Origin: an uncultured Clostridia bacterium
GTDB lineage: Bacteria > Bacillota > Clostridia > TANB77 > CAG-508
Assembly: GCA_934167445.1 (NCBI GenBank)
Contig: CAKPKJ010000002.1
Coordinates: forward strand, 62,001 to 126,000
Reading direction: 5' to 3'
DNA length: 64,000 nt
A program made the translations under genes and the position numbers. This document shows positions 53,445-62,464 of this stretch, piece after piece (position 1 is the stretch's first letter; each line of letters begins with the position of its first letter). A model generated the notes under the pieces. It was given only the letters and a program-made list of their open reading frames with translations, was not told the origin of the DNA and searched no databases.

Positions 53445-54629
53445 ATGTTTTTTAAAATTATGACTAGTTATATAATAGGATATGTGTATGTATCAATAGA
53501 AGGATATTATATAGAAAGATTTATAAATATATGTAAAAAAAATAATATCATAATTTGGAATTTAAGAAAAGAAAAAAACATAATTTTATTTTTTAATGTT
53601 AATATAAAAGAATTTAAAGAAATATGTAAAATAGCCCAAAAAGTGAATTGCAAAGTGAAAATAATTAATAAAAAAGGTTTGCCATTTTTAATACATAAAT
53701 ATAAGAAAAGAAAAATATTTGCGGCATTATTATTAATTGTAATTTTTATTATATGGTTATCATCAATATATGTATGGAATGTGGATATAATTGAGAAAGA
53801 TAATCAGGAATTGCCTAATATACGAGAAGATATGGAAGAAAGTGGATTAAAGCCAGGAATATTAAAATCCAAAATTAATACAAAGGAAATAATTAATAAA
53901 ATAAGGCTAAAAAGAGATGATATTGCGTGGATGGGAATAGAGATTAAAGGTACAAATATAATCGTAAAAGTAGTAAAAGGAAATGCCAAACCTGAAATAA
54001 TAAATTCAGATGAATATTGTAATATTGTTTCAGACAAACCAGGTATAATAACAAAAATTAATGCACAAAATGGAACCGCAAATGTGAAAATAGGAGATAC
54101 AATAAATGTAGGAGATATTTTAATTAATGGTTGGATGGAAGGAAAATATACCGGAATTAGATATGTACGTGCAAAAGGTGAAATTGAAGCAAAAGTTCCA
54201 TACACAAAAAGTAAAAAAATCCCATATACACTTACGCAAACAAGGAATACAGGAAAAGAAGAAAAAAGGTATAGTATAAAAATAAATAATTTTGAAATAA
54301 ATTTTTTAAAAAAGTACCCAAAATTTCAAAATTATGATACAATAGAAACTGATAATAAAATTAAAGTATTTTCAGATTTTTATTTACCGATTTCAGTAGT
54401 AAAAACCACATTTAAAGAAAAGGAAAGTTATACACAAAAATACACAGTAGAAGAAGCTAAAACATTAGGGATAAAAGAATTACAGGAAGAATTAGAAAAA
54501 GAAATAAAAAATAAAGAAAAAATTGTAAATAAAAATATAAATACCTATGAAAAAGACGATGGTGTTGAAGTACAAGTTACATATGAAGTTCTAGAAAACA
54601 TAGGTACAAATGAAAAAATAGTGTTTTGA
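53445..54629 (+). CDS. yqfD: Sporulation protein YqfD
   Basis: 394 residues: N-terminal small domain, one membrane helix (about 89-108; IFAALLLIVIFIIWLSSIYVWN), then the extracytoplasmic YqfD domain (DIAWMGIEIKGTNIIVKVV, GIITKINAQNGTANVKIGDTINVGDILI, GWMEGKYTG). Mother-cell sporulation protein, needed for efficient sporulation in Bacillus. GGGAG precedes the ATG. Confidence 0.92.
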   Translation: MFFKIMTSYIIGYVYVSIEGYYIERFINICKKNNIIIWNLRKEKNIILFFNVNIKEFKEICKIAQKVNCKVKIINKKGLPFLIHKYKKRKIFAALLLIVIFIIWLSSIYVWNVDIIEKDNQELPNIREDMEESGLKPGILKSKINTKEIINKIRLKRDDIAWMGIEIKGTNIIVKVVKGNAKPEIINSDEYCNIVSDKPGIITKINAQNGTANVKIGDTINVGDILINGWMEGKYTGIRYVRAKGEIEAKVPYTKSKKIPYTLTQTRNTGKEEKRYSIKINNFEINFLKKYPKFQNYDTIETDNKIKVFSDFYLPISVVKTTFKEKESYTQKYTVEEAKTLGIKELQEELEKEIKNKEKIVNKNINTYEKDDGVEVQVTYEVLENIGTNEKIVF

Positions 54630-54642
54630 AGGGATGATAGTA

Positions 54643-55854
54643 ATGGAAGAGAGAAGCCTTAGAATAGTTGGAGCAGATAAAAGTTTTTTTAACAAGATAA
54701 CAAATACATTAACAAAAATATTAATACCTACAAAAATAGGAATTAATGGAATGTTAATTTCAATAAAAAGAAATAGCCTTATAAAAGCATTTGAAAATTA
54801 CAATGCAGAAAATGAAAATTATAACAAAGATGAATTAGAAAAGAAATACAATACAGCATATGAAGCATATTTAGATTCTTTAGATAAATATGTAATGGAT
54901 TCTATCTATAAAAAAGTTAGAAACAATACAGCATCAGAATTTGAACAAAGTGCAATGGCAAGATATTATGAAGTTACAAGTTTAAAAGAAAGTGAATTCA
55001 TAGAATATAAATATAGAAAACAAAAATATTTGTTAGAATTAGATTACGAAGGATTAAAAGCAAATGCAAAACAAAAAGTATTAGAAAAATATAATAAATT
55101 CTATATATCAAAAATGGACAGTTTATATAAATCTATATTGAAAAATTATTCAATTAAAGTTGCAGATACTACAAATATATATGATTCAACTAAAGAATGG
55201 ATATATATGAAAATTTTTAATACTTTAGAGGATTATATTCAAAATATATTGCCAATAAAAATTGAAAATAATATTGATGACAAACACTTACAAGAAATTT
55301 CAAATGATTATGAAAGATATGAATCATATACAATTGGAAAATTGGACACTAGAGACAATATAGAAAAAAATATGATTTTATTAGGAATAAGTAGAAAATT
55401 ATTTACACATAGCTTACCTTTAATTGTTGCAGAGCAATGCTATGAAAAATTATTAAAAGATGCAAGAACATTAGTACAAGATACAAAAATTGCAACAAAG
55501 AGAGAAAAAGCATATTCAATGCTTATTAACTTAATAGAAGATTACAATGTAAAACTATTATCAACAAAAGTATATTGGGAAACACCAAAAGAAAGAGAAG
55601 AATACAAAAAATTCTGGAACAAATATAAAGAAATTTCAAAATTAAAAGAAACAGATTTTATAGAATATGTAAAGCAAAAAGAAATATTGTTTATAAAAGA
55701 TGATATTAAAAAATTAGATAAAGAAAAAATAGATTACAGTAAAATAGTAAAATATTACAAGAGAAAATTAGTTGATTACGGAGCGATGAAAGAATTAAAA
55801 AATTCTTGTAAATCACAGGGACAGTATATAAAAAAGTTGAAGGAAGTAGCATAA
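54643..55854 (+). CDS. Unrecognised 403-residue helical protein between yqfD and ybeY
   Basis: I do not recognise a family. Composition is Lys/Glu/Tyr-rich and predicted largely helical; no signal peptide, no clear membrane helix (the early stretch TLTKILIPTKIGINGMLISI is only moderately hydrophobic). Sequence repeats of the type YYEVTSLKESEFIEYKYRKQKYLLE and YKEISKLKETDFIEYVKQKEILFI suggest internal duplication. It occupies the place where phoH usually stands. ATG 54643 chosen from GAAGGG spacing. Coupled with ybeY, whose ATG follows its stop directly. Confidence 0.7.
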   Translation: MEERSLRIVGADKSFFNKITNTLTKILIPTKIGINGMLISIKRNSLIKAFENYNAENENYNKDELEKKYNTAYEAYLDSLDKYVMDSIYKKVRNNTASEFEQSAMARYYEVTSLKESEFIEYKYRKQKYLLELDYEGLKANAKQKVLEKYNKFYISKMDSLYKSILKNYSIKVADTTNIYDSTKEWIYMKIFNTLEDYIQNILPIKIENNIDDKHLQEISNDYERYESYTIGKLDTRDNIEKNMILLGISRKLFTHSLPLIVAEQCYEKLLKDARTLVQDTKIATKREKAYSMLINLIEDYNVKLLSTKVYWETPKEREEYKKFWNKYKEISKLKETDFIEYVKQKEILFIKDDIKKLDKEKIDYSKIVKYYKRKLVDYGAMKELKNSCKSQGQYIKKLKEVA

Positions 55855-56331
55855 ATGTATGAAATTATATATCAAGATATAGAAGAAAATAAAGAATATG
55901 AAGCAACAATAAAAAAAGTAGTTGAAAAATGCTTTGAAGAAGAAGGAATTTCAGCCTCTAAACTATGTTTAACAATAACATTAACAACTCCTGAAAATAT
56001 AAAAAAAATAAACAAAGAATATAGAAATATAGATAAAGAGACAGATGTTCTTTCTTTCCCAATGTTTGAAAAACAAGAACTTGATGAAATAATTGCCAAC
56101 AAGAAATTTGAATATGAAGATGTTTTAGGAGATATTGTAATATCAATTGCGAGAGTTGAAGAACAAGCTAAGGAGTACGGACATAGTTTTGAAAGAGAAT
56201 TAAGCTATATGGTAGTACATGGATTTTATCATGTAATGGGCTATGACCATATAAAAGAGGAAGATAAGCAAAAAATGAGACCTAAAGAAGAAAAAATATT
56301 AAATGCTTTGAAAATCTTAAGAGATTGCTAA
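55855..56331 (+). CDS. ybeY: rRNA maturation endonuclease YbeY
   Basis: 158 residues; metal-dependent RNase for 16S rRNA 3' maturation and quality control. Zinc site H-x3-H-x5-H visible in MVVHGFYHVMGYDH; ETDVLSFPMFE and LGDIVISIARVEEQA are typical. Directly abuts the upstream gene's stop. Confidence 0.96.
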   Translation: MYEIIYQDIEENKEYEATIKKVVEKCFEEEGISASKLCLTITLTTPENIKKINKEYRNIDKETDVLSFPMFEKQELDEIIANKKFEYEDVLGDIVISIARVEEQAKEYGHSFERELSYMVVHGFYHVMGYDHIKEEDKQKMRPKEEKILNALKILRDC

Positions 56332-56380
56332 AAAGTATTACCTGAAAATTAAAAAATATAATGATAAGGGGAGAATAAAA

Positions 56381-57457
56381 ATGGAAAGAGGCGGAGTAAA
56401 AGTATTAATAACAATACTTGTTATATTAGTAATTGCAGCAGGAGGAGTGTTAGCATATAAAATTACACAAAGTAAGAAAGAAGAGATGGTAAATTCAGAT
56501 GGAGAAAATGTTTTAGTAGGTTCAGCTAAAGAAGAGAAAAAGGTACAAATATTCAAAGGAAACGAAAGACCATTTGCAGTAATGATAGACAACCATAAAG
56601 ATGCATGGCCACAAGCAGGATTACAAAAAGCATATATGGTGTATGAAATTGTTGTTGAAGGTGGAGAAACAAGATTAATGGCATTATTCAAAGGTGCAGA
56701 CTTAGATAAACTAGGACCAGTTAGAAGTGCTAGACATTACTTTATAGATTATGCAATGGAAAATGATGCTATATATGTACATTTCGGGCAAAGCCCTCAA
56801 GCTGCAAGTGACATAAAAAAATACAGAATAAATGATATAAATGGAATTTCAGAGGATGGAAGCACATTCTGGAGAGTAAAAGATAAAGCTGCACCACATA
56901 ATGCAGTAACAAGTATAGCAAATTTAAAAAAGTCAGCTGAAAGCAAAAAATATAGAACTACATCAACAGAAAAAAGTGTGTTAAATTATGTAACAGATGA
57001 AGTAAACCTTGAAAATGGTGCTAGTGCAGAAACTATAACAATTCCACATTCTGATTTACAAACAGTAAAATATGAATATGATACAGAAAATAAAGTATAT
57101 AAAAGATATGCAAGAGGTTTAGCACAAAAGGATTGGGATACAAAAGATGCAGTAACAACAAAAAATATAATAATAACTTATTGTGATAATTATACATTAA
57201 CAGATACAGAAAACAAGGGAAGACAAGGACTAAAAAATATAGGAACATTTGATGGATACTATATAACAAATGGAAAAGCTATAAAAATAAAATGCATAAA
57301 AGAAGCAAGAGATAGTAAAACTATATATCAAGATTTAGAAGGAAATGTTATAAAAGTAAATGATGGAAATACATTTGTAAATATATGCCCAACAGATGCT
57401 AAAGTAACAATTGAAGGTAGTGAATTGAAAACAGACACAGTTACTTCAAATCAATAA
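56381..57457 (+). CDS. DUF3048 (YerB-like) membrane-anchored protein
   Basis: 358 residues: N-terminal membrane segment (about 7-26), then the DUF3048 N domain (RPFAVMIDNHKDAWPQAGL, YEIVVEGGETRLMALF, LGPVRSARHYFIDYA, VHFGQSPQA) and the C domain (KRYARGLAQKDWDT, NIIITYCDNYTLTD, GYYITNGKAIKIKCIKEA). Extracellular, anchored by helix rather than a lipobox. Function unknown. Confidence 0.9.
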   Translation: MERGGVKVLITILVILVIAAGGVLAYKITQSKKEEMVNSDGENVLVGSAKEEKKVQIFKGNERPFAVMIDNHKDAWPQAGLQKAYMVYEIVVEGGETRLMALFKGADLDKLGPVRSARHYFIDYAMENDAIYVHFGQSPQAASDIKKYRINDINGISEDGSTFWRVKDKAAPHNAVTSIANLKKSAESKKYRTTSTEKSVLNYVTDEVNLENGASAETITIPHSDLQTVKYEYDTENKVYKRYARGLAQKDWDTKDAVTTKNIIITYCDNYTLTDTENKGRQGLKNIGTFDGYYITNGKAIKIKCIKEARDSKTIYQDLEGNVIKVNDGNTFVNICPTDAKVTIEGSELKTDTVTSNQ

Positions 57458-57531
57458 GGCCATAATAAGTTTTGTAAATTAAGAAAGAATAAAAGCTAAG
57501 TATAATTTATTTAAATATGGAGGAATAAAAA

Positions 57532-57867
57532 ATGAATGTATATGATACAGCAAATAGATTAGCAAGTGAAATAAAAGAATCAGAAGAATATGTTAATTAT
57601 AAAATGGCAAAACAAGCATTAAGCTTAAATAGTGAACTAAAAAGCAAAATAGAAAATTTTGACAAATTAAGATATGAACTTCAATTAGAAATGATGCAAA
57701 CTGGAAAAAACAATGAGGAAAAAAATGCACAATTACAAAAAGAATATGCAGATTTAGTAGAAAATCCTGATGCAAAAAAGTTTTTTGAAGCGGAAACAAA
57801 ATTTAATATCTTAATAGCTGATGTAAATAAAATTATTGGTGAAGCTATTAGAGATGTAATGCAATAG
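57532..57867 (+). CDS. YlbF/YmcA-family protein
   Basis: 111 residues, all helical: VYDTANRLASEIKESEEYVNYKMAKQAL and NPDAKKFFEAETKFNILIADVNKIIGEAI are hallmark segments. In Bacillus, YlbF, YmcA and YaaT act with RNase Y on mRNA processing and development. Single gene with GGAGG upstream, followed by a palindromic repeat element. Confidence 0.88.
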   Translation: MNVYDTANRLASEIKESEEYVNYKMAKQALSLNSELKSKIENFDKLRYELQLEMMQTGKNNEEKNAQLQKEYADLVENPDAKKFFEAETKFNILIADVNKIIGEAIRDVMQ

Positions 57868-57881
57868 AATAAATAATAGAT

Positions 57882-58027
57882 AAAAAATCAAGATATATCA
57901 TTTTCTTTATGCCTTGTGTGTCGCAACCTTACAATTTCAATTTTTGTGGGTTGCTCCAATCGCACTCGCATAGCTCGTTTGGTCGCTTACGCGGCATTAC
58001 ATAAAATGATATATCTTGTTTTTTATT
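57882..58027. repeat. Long palindromic dispersed element, copy 2
   Basis: Same core as 14359-14504 (TTTTCTTTATGCC to ACATAAAA; inner hairpin GCAACC/GGTTGC; CGCATAGCTCG). Outer arms CAAGATATATCATTTT (57889-57904) and AAAATGATATATCTTG (58003-58018) are perfectly complementary but differ from copy 1, and compensating changes keep them paired. Between convergent genes. Confidence 0.75.
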
Positions 58028-58029
58028 GA

Positions 58030-58581
58030 TTAATTATTGTTATTAGAAGAATCTTTTAATAGCAAATTTAAAATTTCTGGATAAATTTCATTAGCGTTTT
58101 TATTCCAATTATCAACTATTTTTTTTGCCCTTTCTCGAGAGCCGACAAAAGATTTAACTTCAAATATTGTTTCGTTATTTTCTACAATTTTACATTTTAC
58201 TGTATATGAATTTTCGTTTTTGGGAATGAATTCGGCTATAATAGACGACTCGTTTTCAATAGAATTAAATTCAGACTTGAAAATATTATCAGCCTTTAAC
58301 TTTAAAATCCCAGGTAAAACATCTTTGGTAAGAATATATGCGTTTTTCCCTTCAGAAGTAATCTTGATTACTGGTTCTTCTTTTGTATAAATACCTACTA
58401 ATTTGGAATCAATTAAATCTGTTATAATTTGTTTGAAAATAAAATAATTCATATTATTAATAGAAGTAATTATTTTAAACAAATCATCTTGTCTAATATC
58501 TGTATCAATTAAATTTAATATATATAAAATTAATACTTTATTTTCAGCCAAAGTAGTAGCATTATTTGATTCTGAACTCAT
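58030..58581 (-). CDS. DUF4364 family protein
   Basis: 183 residues. N-terminal winged-helix-like part (NKVLILYILNLIDTDIRQDDLFKII, NYFIFKQIITDLIDSKLV) and a C-terminal strand-rich part (YTVKCKIVENNETIFEVK); matches the clostridial DUF4364 family, probably DNA-binding. ATG 58581 chosen (AAGGAG 8 bases before); GTG 58590 is less likely. Divergent from ldh. Confidence 0.82.
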   Translation of the reverse strand: MSSESNNATTLAENKVLILYILNLIDTDIRQDDLFKIITSINNMNYFIFKQIITDLIDSKLVGIYTKEEPVIKITSEGKNAYILTKDVLPGILKLKADNIFKSEFNSIENESSIIAEFIPKNENSYTVKCKIVENNETIFEVKSFVGSRERAKKIVDNWNKNANEIYPEILNLLLKDSSNNNN

Positions 58582-58739
58582 ACATAGCACTCCTTACTTT
58601 GAATTATTTGAGGCGATTATATCATAATTAGAAAAAAAAGTAAAATAATTGCCAAAAAATCTTTAATAATTAAAAAAAAGGTGGTATAATATATGCGCAA
58701 AAAAGAAGACTACATTAATATAAAGGGAGTTGATTTATT

Positions 58740-59696
58740 ATGAAAAAAGGAAAAGTAGTTTTAGTAGGTACTGGATTTGTAGGAATGAGTATGGCATATT
58801 CAATGTTAAATCAAGGTGGAGTAAATGAACTAGTTCTAATTGACATTGATAAAGATAAAACAAAAGGTGAAGAAATGGATATGGCACATGGATTACCATA
58901 TGCACCACAAAAAATGGTAATAAAAGCTGGAGACTATGATGAATGTAAAGATGCACAAGTAGTTGTAATAACAGCAGGAATTGCACAAAAACCAGGACAA
59001 ACAAGATTAGAACTTTCAGAAGTTAACACGAAAATAATGAAACAAATAACAGAAAGCATTATGGCAAGTGGATTTGATGGAGTTATAGTAGTAGCAAGTA
59101 ACCCAGTAGATTTAATGACATATGTTGTAGCAGAAGTATCTGGATTACCAAAATCAAGAGTTATTGGTTCTGGAACAGTGTTAGATACAGCAAGACTTCG
59201 TTATTTAATGGCAGATTATTTACAAGTATCAAGCAAAAATATTCATGCATATATAATGGGAGAACATGGAGATTCTTCATTTGTTCCTTGGAAACATGCA
59301 TATGTTGGATGTAAAAGAATAAAAGATGTAATGGAAGATAACAATCATCCAATGTCAGATTTAGAAAAAATACATCAAGGAGTAATTGATGCAGCTTATG
59401 AAATTATAGAAAAGAAAAAAGCAACATATTATGGAATTGGTATGGCATTAAATCGTTTGGTAAAAGCTATATTAAATAATGAAAATTCAATATTAACAGT
59501 ATCAACATATTTAAAAGATGGACAATATGGACAAGATGATATTTATATTGGTGTGCCAGCTATAATTAATAGCCAAGGTGTACGTGAATTATTAGAATTA
59601 GACTTAGATAAAGAAGAGCAAGCTAAATTAGACCATAGCTGTGAAGTAATAAAAGAAATGAGAAAAAATTCTATAGATAAAATTATAAAAGGATAA
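58740..59696 (+). CDS. ldh: L-lactate dehydrogenase
   Basis: 318 residues; reduces pyruvate to lactate with NADH. Seen: GTGFVGMSMAYSM Rossmann loop, IDIDKDKTKGEEMDM (Asp binding NAD ribose), GQTRLEL (substrate-loop Arg with preceding Gln, the LDH rather than MDH choice), ASNPVDLMTYV, and catalytic IMGEHGDSSFVPW. TATAAT at about 58685 upstream. Monocistronic with a terminator. Confidence 0.96.
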   Translation: MKKGKVVLVGTGFVGMSMAYSMLNQGGVNELVLIDIDKDKTKGEEMDMAHGLPYAPQKMVIKAGDYDECKDAQVVVITAGIAQKPGQTRLELSEVNTKIMKQITESIMASGFDGVIVVASNPVDLMTYVVAEVSGLPKSRVIGSGTVLDTARLRYLMADYLQVSSKNIHAYIMGEHGDSSFVPWKHAYVGCKRIKDVMEDNNHPMSDLEKIHQGVIDAAYEIIEKKKATYYGIGMALNRLVKAILNNENSILTVSTYLKDGQYGQDDIYIGVPAIINSQGVRELLELDLDKEEQAKLDHSCEVIKEMRKNSIDKIIKG

Positions 59697-59712
59697 ATTT
59701 AACTTTATAATT

Positions 59713-59739
59713 AGAGCGGTTAGTTCCCGCTCTTTTTTT
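59713..59739 (+). terminator. Terminator after ldh
   Basis: AGAGCGG and CCGCTCT arms, T-run of seven. Confidence 0.9.
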
Positions 59740-59825
59740 ATATTAAAACTTAATGTCTTATACAAGCTAAAAAATGGATTTTAAAAATAGTGGAATAAAC
59801 AAACAAAAACTCGGATAAAATATCA

Positions 59826-59853
59826 TTGAAAAAGATAACAGTTCTGATATACT
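59826..59853 (+). promoter_or_regulatory. Promoter of the HT-leader / LRR gene
   Basis: TTGAAA (59826-59831), 16 bases, TATACT (59848-59853). Confidence 0.55.
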
Positions 59854-59941
59854 GAAAATCAATAAAATATTAAAACCACTGAATAATATGAAAATAATTA
59901 ATAATAGAGTATATAAAAAAGACGAAAGAAGAGGTAAGAAT

Positions 59942-60016
59942 ATGAAAAAAGTAGAAGCTGAAAGCCTTGGTGCTGTACACACACACACACACACACACAA
60001 TACATTTAGAGAATAA
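59942..60016 (+). CDS. Leader reading frame with (His-Thr)n, likely true N-terminus of the LRR protein
   Basis: ATG 59942 follows AGAGGT at good spacing and reads MKKVEAESLGAVHTHTHT before leaving through the AC tract to a stop at 60014. With one AC unit more (or two fewer) this frame runs into the pilin-like LRR frame. Shares ESLxAV with the small ORF at 48823. So this is either a phase-off N-terminus or a short leader peptide. Confidence 0.6.
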   Translation: MKKVEAESLGAVHTHTHTHNTFRE

Positions 60017-61994
60017 AAGAATAAACAGCGAAGAAAGCTGTAAAAGTAACATTGTTGGACTAGTAATAAGAAACAAAAAGGGCATAACTCTAATTGCATT
60101 GGTGATTACAATAATTGTATTATTAATTCTGGCTGGAGTAAGTGTTACGATGCTAATAGGAACAAATGGAATACTAACACAAGCACAAAAAGCAAAAATG
60201 ACAACAGAATTATCAAGTTATAAAGAGCAATTAGAATTATATAAAACAGAAAAACTTTCAGAAAATAGAGATTTTTTAGAAAGCACATTAACTGTAGGAA
60301 AAGAAAGTCTAACATATAATACACAACCTGATGGAGAAACAGGTAATATAAAAACAGTAATACCAAATATAAAAGATGAGTATATAGATAAGGTAGAAAT
60401 AATAAAAGGTTCATTATTAATAAATACTCAAGATAAAAATGAGATAGAAATAGCAAAAAGTCTAGGAATAGCGGCAAATCCATATGATATAGTTGATGGA
60501 GAACTGGTATCATCAAATGGAAATTTATTATTGATGGACGAAACAGGTTCATTAACAATACCTAACAATGTAACAAAAATAGGACAAGGAGCATTTGCAA
60601 ATTTAGGGGGATTAAAAACAATAATAATCCCAGGAACAGTAAAAGAAATAGGAGAAGACGCTTTCGCATATAATCCAACACTAGAAACAGTAATAATTCA
60701 AGAAGGGGTAGAAAAGATAGATGCTAGAGCTTTTCAGCAATGTGCAGTACTAAAAAATGTACAGTTACCAGAAAGTTTAACTGATTTGCAAGAACAATCT
60801 TTTTATTCAGATGTAAAACTTGAAAAAATAGAAATACCATCTAAAATAAAAGCAATTTATGGATTTACTTTTTCAGCTTGTGACCTTAAAGAAGTAAAAC
60901 TACCAAGCCAGTTAGAAACAATAGGACAAGATGCTTTTGGAGCGACTAAATTTAGTGAAATAACGATACCTGAAACAGTAACTGAAATTGATTCAACAGC
61001 ATTTGCAAGAAATAAAAATTTGAATAATATTATATTAGAAGGAAAAAACAATAATTTTGTATATGAAAATGGTATGTTAATGACTAAAAATAAAGATGAA
61101 ATATTATTTATTTCAGATAGCTATTTGAAAAACATAACAACATTTACAATACCAAATGGAATAACAAGTTTTAGAATAAATTTATCAGGATATGGAAATA
61201 TAACAAAATTAGTAATACCTAAAGAAACAATATCTATTGAAGCAGATTATTTACCTAAGAGTATTTCAGACATAGAAGTAGATGAAGATAATCCTAGATT
61301 AGCAGTTTCAAAAGAAAAGAAAATATTATATACTAAAGATAATAAAAAAATAGTATCCTGTTTTTCAAAAGAAGAAACTATAGATTTAAAAGATGAAAAA
61401 AATGAAATGGGAATAACTGGACTAGCTTATGCATCGTTTTATCAGGCAACAAATGCTAAATATATTACATTGCCAGATTCATTAACAGCAATTGCAGATT
61501 TTACATTTAATAACTGTACGAATGTACAAGAAATCAGAATTGGAAAAAATGTTTCAAACATTGGAAATTTATTCAAATATTTAAATTACAGTGGGAATAT
61601 AATAATAGATGAAGCAAATCCATATTATACAGTTGAAAATAAAATTTTATATAATAAAAATAAAACAACATTATATTCAGTATTATATGAAATTAATGGA
61701 GAATTTATTGTGCCTGATGGAGTAGAAAAAATTGATGATAGAGCACTTCATGCACAATGGCTAGTATCAAAAATAAAAATACCAAGTAGTGTGAAATATT
61801 TAGGAGATTGTTTTAATTACTGTACATCATTAACTTCAATAGATATACCAAGCAATGTGGAAAGCATAGGCTGGGGCTGTTTCAATGAATGTAGTAATTT
61901 ATCGACAATAAATATAGACAAAAAAGAAAATTCTGTAGAAGGAGCCCCATGGAAAGCTCCAAAGGGAATGAAAATTGTAAACTGGAAAAAATAG
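59967..61994 (+). CDS. Pilin-like BspA-type leucine-rich-repeat surface protein
   Basis: Open frame of up to 675 codons; real start probably ATG 59942 via the AC tract (TTG 59967 is the first formal start but lacks a ribosome binding site). Prepilin-like segment KKGITLIALVITIIVLLILAG (about 37-57), LTQAQKAK helix, then BspA/LRR_5 repeats from about 195: IGQGAFANLGGLKTIIIPGTV, IGEDAFAYNPTLETVII, IDARAFQQCAVLKNVQLPES and others to the C-terminus. Such repeats bind host or microbial surfaces. Fourth GITLIAL protein in the window. A terminator follows. Confidence 0.8.
   Translation: MVLYTHTHTHTIHLENKRINSEESCKSNIVGLVIRNKKGITLIALVITIIVLLILAGVSVTMLIGTNGILTQAQKAKMTTELSSYKEQLELYKTEKLSENRDFLESTLTVGKESLTYNTQPDGETGNIKTVIPNIKDEYIDKVEIIKGSLLINTQDKNEIEIAKSLGIAANPYDIVDGELVSSNGNLLLMDETGSLTIPNNVTKIGQGAFANLGGLKTIIIPGTVKEIGEDAFAYNPTLETVIIQEGVEKIDARAFQQCAVLKNVQLPESLTDLQEQSFYSDVKLEKIEIPSKIKAIYGFTFSACDLKEVKLPSQLETIGQDAFGATKFSEITIPETVTEIDSTAFARNKNLNNIILEGKNNNFVYENGMLMTKNKDEILFISDSYLKNITTFTIPNGITSFRINLSGYGNITKLVIPKETISIEADYLPKSISDIEVDEDNPRLAVSKEKKILYTKDNKKIVSCFSKEETIDLKDEKNEMGITGLAYASFYQATNAKYITLPDSLTAIADFTFNNCTNVQEIRIGKNVSNIGNLFKYLNYSGNIIIDEANPYYTVENKILYNKNKTTLYSVLYEINGEFIVPDGVEKIDDRALHAQWLVSKIKIPSSVKYLGDCFNYCTSLTSIDIPSNVESIGWGCFNECSNLSTINIDKKENSVEGAPWKAPKGMKIVNWKK
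59977..59998 (+). repeat. (AC)11 dinucleotide microsatellite in coding region
   Basis: Eleven AC units, the only such tract in the window, lie between the ribosome-binding-site-linked ATG at 59942 and the LRR protein frame. Slipped-strand gain of one unit would put the two in frame. Confidence 0.9.
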
Positions 61995-62021
61995 GAGAAC
62001 ACACTGAGAGAACAAAATAAA

Positions 62022-62070
62022 GTGAACCTGACGTATTAAGCAAAAGTTTAATATGAAGGGTTCATTTTTT
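62022..62070 (+). terminator. Terminator after LRR gene
   Basis: TGAACC and GGTTCA outer arms, inner TATTAA/TTAATA, then TTTTTT. Confidence 0.8.
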
Positions 62071-62151
62071 ATATAAAAGTATTTAGGATATATTTTATTA
62101 CAAAAATATTAAAAATTTGTTACAAAACTGGTAAAAAAGGTGAAAAAAAGG

Positions 62152-62180
62152 TTGACTTTAGAAAAAAAGCATTGTATAAT
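62152..62180 (+). promoter_or_regulatory. Promoter of the S10 ribosomal operon
   Basis: TTGACT (62152-62157), 17 bases, TATAAT (62175-62180), about 285 bases before rpsJ. Confidence 0.85.
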
Positions 62181-62186
62181 ATAAAA

Positions 62187-62464
62187 GCATGAATTAAGCG
62201 ATGAAGCTAAATGTGGCTACATTCTTACAACAAGTAAGTATGGAGGGAACTTTAGTGGAGTATGTCATGGCAAAGACCAGGCGGTAAGTTATTTAAATAA
62301 AAAGGCACTTATCCCAAGATTATCATGCGTATTTTGGGCTTTTATATAGGTAAAATTCAAAACACCTGAGTGCGTTTTAACTTGCCACGGTAATTTCGAT
62401 AGCAAATACTGCTATCTCCGGCAAAAGCCGAAAAAATAAAACAATAAAAGGAGGGAAAATTACA
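62187..62464 (+). ncRNA. Structured 5' leader of the S10 operon
   Basis: About 278 untranslated bases with several hairpins: GATAGCA/TGCTATC near 62398-62416, CGGC-AAAA-GCCG near 62419, and GGCACTTATCC/GGGCTTTT pairing region near 62305. S10 operons often carry a leader bound by L4 for autoregulation; this leader is in that position but I cannot assign it to a known family by eye. No ORF inside. Confidence 0.6.
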
